From Deltaproteobacteria bacterium (GTDB lineage Bacteria; UBA10199; JACPAL01; JAHFST01), in NCBI GenBank assembly GCA_023265625.1, contig JAHFST010000006.1:100477-164476 (forward strand): DNA of 64,000 bases, given 5' to 3'. The notes under the pieces are model-generated. The model was not told the origin of the DNA and made no database searches. It worked only from the letters and a program-made list of their open reading frames with translations. Both the position numbers and the translations under genes were made by a program. Of this stretch, positions 16,594-24,559 are shown in pieces; positions within the stretch are counted from its first letter, which is position 1; every line of letters begins with the position of its first letter.

Positions 16594-19239
16594 TCACTCT
16601 TTGGGGAGGGTGACCGGTTTCGGGATGGTCATGGAATCGTAGGTCCAGTCATTGTCGCTGGTGTTGTCCCCGAGTTGGCCATAGTCGTTTTTCCCCCAAC
16701 AGTAGACCTTACCGCTGGCGTGTGCCGTGCAGGCGTGATTCCCCCCGACCGTCAGGGCCAGGATCTTCTCCTGGAGCGAGTAGTCGTCGATGTTTCCCGT
16801 GGAGATGGTGATGATCCCCTTGTAGTTGGATCCTCCCCAGCACTTGATCTCCAGGTTGGGCCATCCCGTGTGGGTCACAATGGCGCAGGTGGCGTTGTCG
16901 AAGCTCGCCACATCCAGGACCTGGCTCCATTTATCCGCTGGCGAGGTTTCTCCGGTCAGTTCTTTGGTGAGATCTTGCGGGGTGTTGTAGAAATTCTGTT
17001 TGGGTGTTTCCTGCACAGGGATCTGGCCCGCCTGATTGTCCCCCCAGCAGTAGAGCCGCGTCTTGAGCTGCTCCATGTTGATGCCCCGTTGCATCAGCGC
17101 GCAGCTGTGTGACTTACCGGCGACTATTTTGATGACAGACGACGCCATGTCCGCCTTGCCGGTCACGTAGGGGAGCTTGACTTTTTTGGCGGTGGCATCG
17201 AAGGTGGTGCTGTTGGAGACACCGTCTCCCAACTGGCCCAGGTCCGATTTGCCCAGACACCAGGCCTCCCCCCATTTTCCCTGTTCCACGATGCCGCACA
17301 TGTGGTTTTTGCCGGTGGCGACCCATTTGACAGGGTTTGAGGAACTGTCGAATGGGTACTGGGTCGGTGTCTTGCCAAAAGGTCCCCCCCAACACATCGG
17401 GGTCCTAAATTCGCAATATTTTCCGGTGTTCTGGCAGATTACGTTGGAGTGCCATTGGATCACGGCGCAGGTGGCGTTCTGGTTCGCCGATATTTGGAGG
17501 GTCTCGGCGTCGTAACCGATGGAGGCCTGTGAGATCTGGATTGGAGCCCCGGTGGATCCGGTGTAGTCCGGGGCAATCCCCAACACGCCGTCTGCCTCTT
17601 CCTCCGACGGGATATTGAGTTTGTTGACCCCCCAGCACTTGACCTTTCCCTTGGAGGAGTAGGTGGATGCGTCGGTCCAGCCGCAGGTATGGATCTTGCC
17701 CGCTGTGATGCCCAGATAGTCGGCGGTGTCATAGACCGGTTTGGGAAGGACGACCTTTGCGGGTTCATATTTGCCGTTATAGGAGTCCAACCCGACCTGT
17801 CCCCACTGGCTGTTTCCCCAACAGTAGGCTTTTTTGCCGAACAGGGAGCAGGTATGGTTCATCCCGGCGGAGAGCCGGTTGTCCGCGGAAAAATCGGGAG
17901 AAGAAGTGATCTCCACCGCCGTGAGGACACCCGGTTCGTCACAGAGGTCGCCGACTTGGTTCATGTTGAAGTCGAGCTGATCGGGGTTGGCCACGGAGGG
18001 GCAGTTGTCTTTGAGGTCGAGAATTCCGTCTCCATCGGCATCCTGACAGACATCTCCGGCCGGATTTTTATCACTATTCTTTTGATCCGGGTTGGAGACA
18101 CTGGGGCAGTTGTCCTGGGCGTCGACGAGACCGTCTTCGTCAAAATCACTACAGGCATCTCCCTTATCAAGAGTAGAAAGATCTTTATGGTCATAACTGT
18201 CTTTTTGATCTGGATTAGGCACGTACGGGCAGTTGTCGAATAGATCGGCGACTCCGTCTTCATCCAAGTCCGGGAACCCATTGACACCGGGGACGCAATG
18301 GGCGCCAATTTCCTTGACTGTTCCTGGCTTGGTCTTGTCGAGTTCATATTCGGAACAGCCCCAGCCTTTTTCCACTTTGTTACAGTTCACGGTAATGGTT
18401 TGGGGAAAAAGTTTGCCCTTATCGGAGCCGGTATTTTTATCATCCGCTGAGAAATAATAGTGTTGGTTATAGGGATAAACAGCGCAGGTTTGTTCCATTA
18501 TCTGATAGGGGGAGTAATAATCACAGCTGTCCTTGAGGGGTGATTTTGGATCCTTAAAGGTGACGCTTCCTGGAGTTTTTAGCGATGTCTTATTTTTGAC
18601 TATACCCCACTCGCTGTTGAAGTCGCTGTCGCTGTCCTGGCAGCCATAGGGATTTTCGGGGGGAGGGAGCGACCAGATAGACTGGGCTAATTGGTTGAAG
18701 AATGCTACCGCCGTATCTTTGAATCGTCTTGCAAACGACCTCTTCGAGGCTACTTCAGGTTTGAGTCCCATGGGAGAACGGGTCTCTATTTTTGGCTTCA
18801 CGACGCAGGCCCCATCCTGGCAGGTCCCATCTTTTAAGGCCTTGGAACAATCGACCATGACTTGCACTGGTTGGCTGTACAGATCCTTGCATCCCTGTTC
18901 CAAGAGCTTGGTACTTGGCGGATTGTCTTCACCGTATGAATTTTCTGTAACTGAGAAACAGCTATCCATGAAATAAGTGGGAATCGTCGATTTTGAGGCC
19001 CCTGAGAAAAACTTCACCGAAGATGAGGTTTGCAATGAGCCTAAATAGGGGAGGTAATCCTGAGGTGTTGCATTCGGTTTCATCATCAGTTTCTGGAGTG
19101 CCGGGAGGTGAGCATTGTCAAGGTTATCAAGATCAGAGCAGAGATCCTTATGGGTGACACCTGAGGCGTTGCTTGGGATCAACCCCACTAGCCCCACGAC
19201 TAAGACGGCAAGACAAGATAAGCGCTGAATAATTTTCAT
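16594..19239 (-). CDS. Large exported protein with thrombospondin type 3 and RCC1-like repeats
   Basis: An 881-residue protein with a signal peptide (residues 1 to about 26, LAVLVVGLVGLIPSNASG). Residues about 27-315 are a Cys-containing region without a recognised domain. About 320-435 carry three thrombospondin type 3 calcium-binding repeats (DEDGVADLFDNCP, DEDGLVDAQDNCP and DADGDGILDLKDNCP, with NPDQ spacers). About 445-881 hold RCC1-like beta-propeller repeats marked by recurring HTCSL or HACTA and YCWGxNxxGQLGD motifs. The combination suggests a calcium-stabilised surface or secreted binding protein. RCC1-type propellers bind proteins or nucleic acids in other contexts, so the ligand is unknown. 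Its 3' end is 7 bases from the convergent protease stop. Confidence 0.85.
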   Translation of the reverse strand: MKIIQRLSCLAVLVVGLVGLIPSNASGVTHKDLCSDLDNLDNAHLPALQKLMMKPNATPQDYLPYLGSLQTSSSVKFFSGASKSTIPTYFMDSCFSVTENSYGEDNPPSTKLLEQGCKDLYSQPVQVMVDCSKALKDGTCQDGACVVKPKIETRSPMGLKPEVASKRSFARRFKDTAVAFFNQLAQSIWSLPPPENPYGCQDSDSDFNSEWGIVKNKTSLKTPGSVTFKDPKSPLKDSCDYYSPYQIMEQTCAVYPYNQHYYFSADDKNTGSDKGKLFPQTITVNCNKVEKGWGCSEYELDKTKPGTVKEIGAHCVPGVNGFPDLDEDGVADLFDNCPYVPNPDQKDSYDHKDLSTLDKGDACSDFDEDGLVDAQDNCPSVSNPDQKNSDKNPAGDVCQDADGDGILDLKDNCPSVANPDQLDFNMNQVGDLCDEPGVLTAVEITSSPDFSADNRLSAGMNHTCSLFGKKAYCWGNSQWGQVGLDSYNGKYEPAKVVLPKPVYDTADYLGITAGKIHTCGWTDASTYSSKGKVKCWGVNKLNIPSEEEADGVLGIAPDYTGSTGAPIQISQASIGYDAETLQISANQNATCAVIQWHSNVICQNTGKYCEFRTPMCWGGPFGKTPTQYPFDSSSNPVKWVATGKNHMCGIVEQGKWGEAWCLGKSDLGQLGDGVSNSTTFDATAKKVKLPYVTGKADMASSVIKIVAGKSHSCALMQRGINMEQLKTRLYCWGDNQAGQIPVQETPKQNFYNTPQDLTKELTGETSPADKWSQVLDVASFDNATCAIVTHTGWPNLEIKCWGGSNYKGIITISTGNIDDYSLQEKILALTVGGNHACTAHASGKVYCWGKNDYGQLGDNTSDNDWTYDSMTIPKPVTLPKE

Positions 19240-19467
19240 AGTTTTTCCCTACCCATCCCAAATGAAGCAGCAAATATCGTGCCAAAGTAAATCCAAGACC
19301 ATTTATTTAAGTTGCTGAAATTACTTGTTTTTATTGTTATTGGACTTTCTTGGTAGGGCCAAAAAGAGGTGGAGATGTTGATATTTTGACAAAGTTATCA
19401 TTTTGATAAAAAATTTTATCTGACAAAAACTCTTGAGGACGAGACAAAATCACAGTAGGGGAATCCC

Positions 19468-21000
19468 ATGACCTACAGTTTTGCATCCTACCGCCAAGCG
19501 TTAGGCGCCAACTGGTTTGACGATGATCCTCTGTTGGCCCAGGTGCTGAAAAAATATCTTCCCAAGTTGGATTTAGTTTCTGTTCGCGAGTTTGGTGGGA
19601 AGGCGGCGACCACCTACCGACAATTGATGCATGAGGCGGGGCGGACGGAAAATCATCCTCGGTTAATTAATTTTGATGGATACCACAATCGGATCGACGA
19701 GGTGCGGATCTGTGCCCAGTCCGATCAGGTGTTTGAGGAAATCTATGGGCAAAACCTGGCGGTTGGGACTGGGAGCTATGAGGGGGATATTGAGCGCTAT
19801 GCCAAGCTCTACCTCCTGGGACAAAATAGCGAAGGGGGCGTGCTTTGTTCCGTGGCCTGTTCAGACGGCTTAGGTCGCCTGCTCCGGGCCTTTTCGAGCG
19901 AGGAGCGATTGGGAAAAATTTTGGCGCAGATGGAGGGACGGATGCCGGCCCCGGGGCCGAAATCCTATTGCCATGGGGCCCAGTTTGTCACGGAGATCCA
20001 AGGGGGGTCGGATGTGGGTAAGAATGTTGTCTCAGCCAAACCCGCGGGAGACTCGTGGCGCCTTTCCGGCCCCAAGTGGTTTTGTTCCAATATTATTGCC
20101 GATTATTTTGTCATGACGGCCCGTCCCGAAGGCGCTCCTGAGGGCATTAGGGGCGTCGCCCTCTTCGTCGTTCCAGCGTACCTACCCCCCTTTGAAAAAG
20201 GGGGGATGGGGGGATTTTATCCGCAAAGAAACGGTTACACGATTGATCGGCTCAAACAAAAATTTGGCAGTCAATCATTACCCACCGCCGAGGTGACCTT
20301 TCAGGATGCGGTGGCGTATCCGGTTGGCCCCTTGGAACGAGGGGCGGCCAATTTGTTAGAACATGTTTTGTCCACTTCCAGATTTCATGTGTTACTCCAC
20401 TCGGCGGCCTTTTTGCGGACGGCGGAGCGGGAGGCGACGGCCTACGCCAAGTTTCGTGAGGCCTTTGGCAAGCCCATTGCCGATTATCCCTTGGTGAGCA
20501 AGACACTGGCGACCTTGCGACAACAGCGGGAGGCGGCCCTGGCCGGGGTGTTTCGGCTTTATTCTCTTTGGCAGCGGGAAGGGGTCAAGGATCCAGTGGC
20601 GAAGGTGGATGCGCGTATCCTTCTGATGTTGGCCAAGACCTTTAGCAGCATCCAGGCCCGTCAGGGCTTGACCGAGGCCATCATTTTGTTGGGGGCGAAT
20701 GGGATTGAAGAAGAATTTTCCGACCTGAGTCGTTGTCTGCGGGATTGCCTGATCAATGAGATCTGGGAAGGTCCGCATAATCTCTTGGTGACCAACGCCT
20801 TGGGCGATCTGGCCCGATTTGTGGGGGCGGAAAAAATCCTCGGGTTTTTGGAGAGAAACTTGGGGGCCATCCCTGCTTGGGGGAAGGAACTGCAAGCCGT
20901 GGTGGTGGCTTCAGCCAAAGAAGATCGTACGGTTGATTTTTGGCCGTTGGGGGAGAAAATCTACCAAGGCTTCACAGCTTGCGCGAGGTCACAAATCTAA
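19468..21000 (+). CDS. Acyl-CoA dehydrogenase family flavoprotein with a repeat-encoded insertion
   Basis: A 510-residue acyl-CoA dehydrogenase-family flavoprotein. Visible segments are FVTEIQGGSDVGKNVVSAK, LSGPKWFCSNIIADYFVMTARP, GVALFVVP and RNGYTIDRLKQKFGSQSLPTAEVTF, in the AidB-like or long-chain subgroup. The 14 or so residues between FVVPAYL and QRNGYTIDRL (PPFEKGGMGGFYP) have no counterpart expected in the family and correspond to a CCCCCCTTTG/CAAAGGGGGG-type repeat. The ATG at 19468 follows AGGGGAA. A malyl-CoA-lyase-type gene follows 63 bases later in the same direction, so it may act on a CoA ester of the same pathway. The exact substrate is open. Confidence 0.88.
   Translation: MTYSFASYRQALGANWFDDDPLLAQVLKKYLPKLDLVSVREFGGKAATTYRQLMHEAGRTENHPRLINFDGYHNRIDEVRICAQSDQVFEEIYGQNLAVGTGSYEGDIERYAKLYLLGQNSEGGVLCSVACSDGLGRLLRAFSSEERLGKILAQMEGRMPAPGPKSYCHGAQFVTEIQGGSDVGKNVVSAKPAGDSWRLSGPKWFCSNIIADYFVMTARPEGAPEGIRGVALFVVPAYLPPFEKGGMGGFYPQRNGYTIDRLKQKFGSQSLPTAEVTFQDAVAYPVGPLERGAANLLEHVLSTSRFHVLLHSAAFLRTAEREATAYAKFREAFGKPIADYPLVSKTLATLRQQREAALAGVFRLYSLWQREGVKDPVAKVDARILLMLAKTFSSIQARQGLTEAIILLGANGIEEEFSDLSRCLRDCLINEIWEGPHNLLVTNALGDLARFVGAEKILGFLERNLGAIPAWGKELQAVVVASAKEDRTVDFWPLGEKIYQGFTACARSQI
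20182..20218. repeat. Intragenic C-tract/G-tract repeat in the acyl-CoA dehydrogenase gene
   Basis: A 37-bp stretch starting CTACCCCCCTTTGAAAAAG and running into GGGGGGATGGGGGGATTTT. C-run and G-run arms flank a TTTGAAAAA loop. This differs in sequence from the GTAGGGGCG family but also reads in frame through a conserved gene. It resembles the CCCCCTTTGAAAAAGGGGG repeats known from many bacterial genomes. Confidence 0.72.
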
Positions 21001-21063
21001 AATTTTGTTGCGTCCCAGAAGGCCATGTAATATTCATCCGCCCGATTACACAAGGAGACCATT

Positions 21064-22047
21064 ATGATCCATCCCCGAGAGGCGTTGTTTGGCGGTGAGA
21101 AGCCGTTTCCGATTATCCCCAGCTGCGAGCACTTTGCTGGTTCGGAAAAATTAATCACCAAGGCACTGGAACTGCAAAATACCAAGGGCGGGGTTTTTGA
21201 TATCACGATGGATTGTGAAGATGGGGCCCCCGAAGGGCGCGAGAAAGAGCATGCCGAGTTGATTGTGGCGATGCAGAAGTCGGCCTTGAATCAGCATAAG
21301 ATGAGCGGGGTGCGGATCCACGACTACAGCAACAAGCATTGGCGGCAGGATGTGGATATCCTGGTTCCAGGCTGTGGGAATGAGGTGGCTTATATCACGA
21401 TCCCCAAGCCGACGGCAGGCAGTCAGGTTAGGGAGATGATTTCGTACATTCAAGACGTGGCCAAGAAGGCGGGCATTCGACGGGAAATCCCGATCCATGT
21501 CTTGATTGAGACCCATGGTGGACTGCGCGATGCCTTTGAGATTGCGTCACTTCCCTGGATGCAGTTGTTGGATTTTGGGTTGATGGATTTTGTCTCGGCC
21601 CATCATGGGGCGATTCCCGATTCCTGTATGAAATCACCGGGGCAGTTTGAGCATGCCCTGCTGTTTCGCGCCAAGGTGACGGTGGTGGCGGCGGCCCTCT
21701 GCAATGGTTTGATCCCCGCGCATAACGTGACATTGGATCTGAAGGACCGAGAAAAAACCTTTGCCGATGCGAAGCGGGCCAAGGAAGAGTTTGGTTTTTT
21801 GCGGATGTGGTCGATCTATCCCACCCAAATTGACGCGATTGTCGAGGCCATGGCCCCCGACTACACCCAAGTGGAAAAGGCCGGAAAGATCCTCCTGGAG
21901 GCCCAGAGAAACAACTGGGGTCCGATCCAATTCGACGGCGATCTGCATGATCGTGCGACCTATCGTTACTATTGGGAGTTGGTCCAGCGGATCAAGATCT
22001 CAGGGCATAAACTCTCTGAGGATGTGATCCAGGCCTTTTTTGGTTAG
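21064..22047 (+). CDS. Malyl-CoA/beta-methylmalyl-CoA lyase homologue (HpcH/HpaI/CitE family)
   Basis: A 327-residue TIM-barrel CoA-ester lyase. In the ethylmalonyl-CoA pathway this family cleaves beta-methylmalyl-CoA to glyoxylate and propionyl-CoA, or handles malyl-CoA. Visible features are the acidic motif ITMDCEDGAPEGREKEH, the HVLIETHGGLRDAFEIASLP segment with its metal-binding Glu, and GLMDFVSAHHGAIP. The ATG at 21064 has AAGGAGA about 7 bases upstream. It follows the acyl-CoA dehydrogenase gene and precedes a two-component system in the same direction. Citrate-lyase-beta-like or malyl-CoA thioesterase activity is possible; context favours the pathway role. Confidence 0.8.
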   Translation: MIHPREALFGGEKPFPIIPSCEHFAGSEKLITKALELQNTKGGVFDITMDCEDGAPEGREKEHAELIVAMQKSALNQHKMSGVRIHDYSNKHWRQDVDILVPGCGNEVAYITIPKPTAGSQVREMISYIQDVAKKAGIRREIPIHVLIETHGGLRDAFEIASLPWMQLLDFGLMDFVSAHHGAIPDSCMKSPGQFEHALLFRAKVTVVAAALCNGLIPAHNVTLDLKDREKTFADAKRAKEEFGFLRMWSIYPTQIDAIVEAMAPDYTQVEKAGKILLEAQRNNWGPIQFDGDLHDRATYRYYWELVQRIKISGHKLSEDVIQAFFG

Positions 22048-22066
22048 CCTTAAAGAAGAGGCATCC

Positions 22067-23071
22067 TTGGTAAAATTTCGCTGGTTAAAGATCAGTGCGG
22101 CCTTTGTTGGGGCTCTATTTATCGCCTGGTTTGATTATGCCACCGGGCCTGCCATCAGTTTTTCCATCTTTTACCTCGTCCCCATAGCTTGCCTGAGATG
22201 GTATGTTGGTCGTGCCCCGTCCTTGGTATTAGCGGTGTTTTCGGCGGTGCTCTGGGGATTGGTGGATGATTCGACCCGGTCCCTTCCGTTTAATCAAGTG
22301 ATCTCATTTTGGAACGCCTCGGTTAGGCTGTTTTATTTTGTCTTGGTGACCATGGTCCTGGGTTATTGGCAGCGCGAGCATGAACTTAAGGTGGCCGAAC
22401 AGGAGAAAATGACGGCCGATGAACTGAGGCGACTGACCGCGCATCTGCAGTCGATCCGGGAGGAAGAACGAGCCCGGATAGCGCGGCAAATCCATGATGA
22501 TGTGGGACAAGATATGGCGGCCCTGAAGATGGAGGTGTCCCTCCTGCAGAAAAAACAGGGGCAGCTTTCCATCGGGGAATCTTCGCAAAAGCTGGAAGAG
22601 ATGAAGGGGATGATTGACCAAACCTTGCAAAGTACGCGACGGATGGCCTCAGGTTTGAGGTCTGCGGTGCTGGACCAGTTGGGACTTGTGGAGGCCATTG
22701 AATGGCAAACTAAGGAATTTGCAAGCAAGACGGGCATTGTTTGTCGCTTTCAGAAGGATATTGGCGAGCTCGCGTTAGACGCGAGCAAGACCATTGCGAT
22801 CTTTCGCATTTATCAGGAAATGTTGTTGAATGTGAGTCAACATGCCCAGGCCAAACATGTGGATATTCGACTCGATGATGAGGATGGAAATTTCAATCTT
22901 ATTGTTCAAGATGATGGTCGTGGCATCGCCCCAGAAAAAATCAAGGATCCCCTGTCTCTTGGTTTGTTGGGGATGCGAGAACGAGCGCAATTTTTAGGCG
23001 GGCGTCTTACGATTCTGCCGGCGGCTGGACAAGGGACGGTTGTCCAGGTTACAGTGCCACTGCCGGAATAG
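22067..23071 (+). CDS. Membrane sensor histidine kinase, NarX/DegS-like (HisKA_3)
   Basis: A 334-residue kinase. Residues about 8-100 form three to four transmembrane helices acting as a membrane sensor, with only a short linker after them. The HisKA_3 box is EEERARIARQIHDDVGQD (phosphorylated H143), followed by an HATPase domain with N-box MLLNVSQHAQ, G1 DDGRGI and G2 LGLLGMRERAQFLGGRL. The TTG at 22067 is chosen because AAGAGG lies 5 bases upstream; an in-frame TTG at 22040 would overlap the lyase stop. The gene is directly followed by its response regulator. The signal is unknown; position after the lyase hints at metabolic control. Confidence 0.88.
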   Translation: MVKFRWLKISAAFVGALFIAWFDYATGPAISFSIFYLVPIACLRWYVGRAPSLVLAVFSAVLWGLVDDSTRSLPFNQVISFWNASVRLFYFVLVTMVLGYWQREHELKVAEQEKMTADELRRLTAHLQSIREEERARIARQIHDDVGQDMAALKMEVSLLQKKQGQLSIGESSQKLEEMKGMIDQTLQSTRRMASGLRSAVLDQLGLVEAIEWQTKEFASKTGIVCRFQKDIGELALDASKTIAIFRIYQEMLLNVSQHAQAKHVDIRLDDEDGNFNLIVQDDGRGIAPEKIKDPLSLGLLGMRERAQFLGGRLTILPAAGQGTVVQVTVPLPE

Positions 23072-23081
23072 GAGGATAGAC

Positions 23082-23714
23082 ATGAAGAAAATTCTCATCG
23101 CGGATGATCATGTGGTGGTGCGGCGCGGGATTAGGGAGATTCTGGCTGAAGAGGACGATTTGCAGGTGGCAGGGGAGGTGAGTCATGGGGATGAACTCAT
23201 CAAGACTCTTTCGGAGTCGGTCTATGACCTCCTGATCCTCGATATTTCGATGCCGGGTGTTTCTGGCCTGGAAAATTTGAAGGAGGTGAAGCGATTATTT
23301 CCGGCGCTTCCTGTGTTGATCCTGACGATGCATCCCGAGGATGAATTTGCCGTGAGGTTTTTAAAGGCCGGAGCCTCCGGCTATCTCGTCAAAGATTGCG
23401 CCCCGGAGGGGCTGGTGACGGCCATTCGGGATATTTTGAGTGGTAAAAAATACGTCAGTCCTATTTTGGCCCAGCGTCTGGTTGTTGCGATTCATCAAGA
23501 TGATAATCTCCCGCCGCACCAAAAGCTCTCCGACCGGGAATATCAGGTCTTTCAGTTGATCTCTTCCGGGTTGGGGTTGAGCGAGATTGCCAAAAAATTA
23601 ACCCTGAGTGTGAAAACAGTGAGTACCTACCGGGCCCGGATCTTGGAAAAAATGGCCATGAAGTCCAACGCGGACCTGACCCGTTACGCCATTCATAGTC
23701 ATCTGGTTTTGTAA
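23082..23714 (+). CDS. NarL/LuxR-type response regulator
   Basis: A 210-residue regulator: receiver domain (1 to about 120) with acidic pocket D8-D9, phospho-acceptor D54 (LLILDISMPG), T82 and K104 (GYLVKDCAPEG), then a LuxR-type helix-turn-helix (LSDREYQVFQLISSGLGLSEIAKKL...VKTVSTYRARI, about 147-190). The ATG at 23082 is preceded by GGAGGA. It starts 10 bases after the kinase stop and is its partner. The target genes cannot be read from the sequence. Confidence 0.93.
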   Translation: MKKILIADDHVVVRRGIREILAEEDDLQVAGEVSHGDELIKTLSESVYDLLILDISMPGVSGLENLKEVKRLFPALPVLILTMHPEDEFAVRFLKAGASGYLVKDCAPEGLVTAIRDILSGKKYVSPILAQRLVVAIHQDDNLPPHQKLSDREYQVFQLISSGLGLSEIAKKLTLSVKTVSTYRARILEKMAMKSNADLTRYAIHSHLVL

Positions 23715-23788
23715 GAGTGCAGCTAACTAATTGAAATATAATATAAATTATAGAAAAATATGAAAAATTTAGAATGTCCATTGACAAT

Positions 23789-23807
23789 AGTAGCTACAAT
23801 AGCTACT
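23789..23807. promoter_or_regulatory. Palindromic operator candidate upstream of a PIN module
   Basis: AGTAGCTA-CAA-TAGCTACT is a perfect 8-bp inverted repeat ending 8 bases before the antitoxin start at 23816. A TTGACA (23781-23786) abuts it and may be a -35 element. Its placement fits antitoxin autoregulation. Confidence 0.6.
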
Positions 23808-23815
23808 TTTGTTTC

Positions 23816-24121
23816 ATGAAGTCAGTTGGCATTAAAAATCTCAAGAACAATCTCAGCCGCTACCTCGACATGGTACGTGAAGGAGAGCTTGTTTATGTGA
23901 CGGATCGGGATGAGGTGATTGCCGAGATTCATCGGCCTACGACCTTGTTGCTTCCCTCTCTTTCCCCCTGGGAGGTTTGGTTGAACGAACAGGAACGGAT
24001 GGGGACGCTCCGGCGTGCCAAGCGGCGGGAATCGAGGATTGTCTCCGATCTCAAGCGGGTCCCTCCTGCTGGAGGGGTCGATTGGGATTTGATCCTGCAA
24101 GAGACCCGTGAGGACCGCTAG
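23816..24121 (+). CDS. Phd/YefM-type antitoxin
   Basis: A 101-residue antitoxin beginning MKSVGIKNLKNNLSRYLDMVREGE, then VYVTDRDEVIAEI, the Phd/YefM DNA-binding fold. The basic and aromatic C-terminal half (about 45-101) probably binds the toxin. The ATG at 23816 matches the family N-terminus; the longer frame from 23774 would run through the palindromic operator. Its stop overlaps the GTG start of the PIN gene by one base, so they are translationally coupled. Confidence 0.85.
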   Translation: MKSVGIKNLKNNLSRYLDMVREGELVYVTDRDEVIAEIHRPTTLLLPSLSPWEVWLNEQERMGTLRRAKRRESRIVSDLKRVPPAGGVDWDLILQETREDR

Positions 24122-24558
24122 TGCCTGCCTATTTTGATTCCAGCGTCCTGTTGGCGATTCTCAAAGGGGAGGAAAATGGGAGGGTGGCGGCCAATTTGTG
24201 GCAGGCCCACACAGAACGGGCCAGTTCCATCTTGTTGGAGGCTGAGTGTCTGACGGTGTTGCGTCGAGTGTTTCGTCAGGCTGCCGCGCCATTGCCAAAA
24301 GGATGGTTGTCAGAGCAACGGGCCAGGTTACAAGGCTATCTGGAGGAATTGGAAATCCGGAGGGTGGATGAAGGGATCATGACGATCTTACACGAACAGG
24401 AGCAGCTGTCAGACTGTCGGACCCTCGATGCCCTCCATGTGGCGACCGCCCTGCTTTTTCGCCAGGCCGCCCCCGATAATTTTTATTTTTGCACCTTTGA
24501 TAAAAAAATGGCGGAGATAGCCCACGCTATTGGCCTCATTGTTTTGCCGACCCGTTGA
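24121..24558 (+). CDS. PIN-domain toxin (VapC-like)
   Basis: A 145-residue PIN protein starting MPAYFDSSVLLAILKGEENG. Acidic positions D6, E in SILLEAECLTVLRR and D in CRTLDALHVATALLF match the PIN active site. The start is GTG and overlaps the antitoxin stop. It is expected to be an endoribonuclease held inactive by the upstream antitoxin. It converges on the AAA ATPase gene at 24560 with almost no gap. Confidence 0.87.
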   Translation: MPAYFDSSVLLAILKGEENGRVAANLWQAHTERASSILLEAECLTVLRRVFRQAAAPLPKGWLSEQRARLQGYLEELEIRRVDEGIMTILHEQEQLSDCRTLDALHVATALLFRQAAPDNFYFCTFDKKMAEIAHAIGLIVLPTR

Positions 24559-24559
24559 A

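Noticed and set aside
20149..20165. TTAGGGGCG-like sequence in the acyl-CoA dehydrogenase gene
   Set aside because: It encodes the conserved GIRGVALF segment and lacks a matching arm, so it is a chance match rather than a repeat copy.
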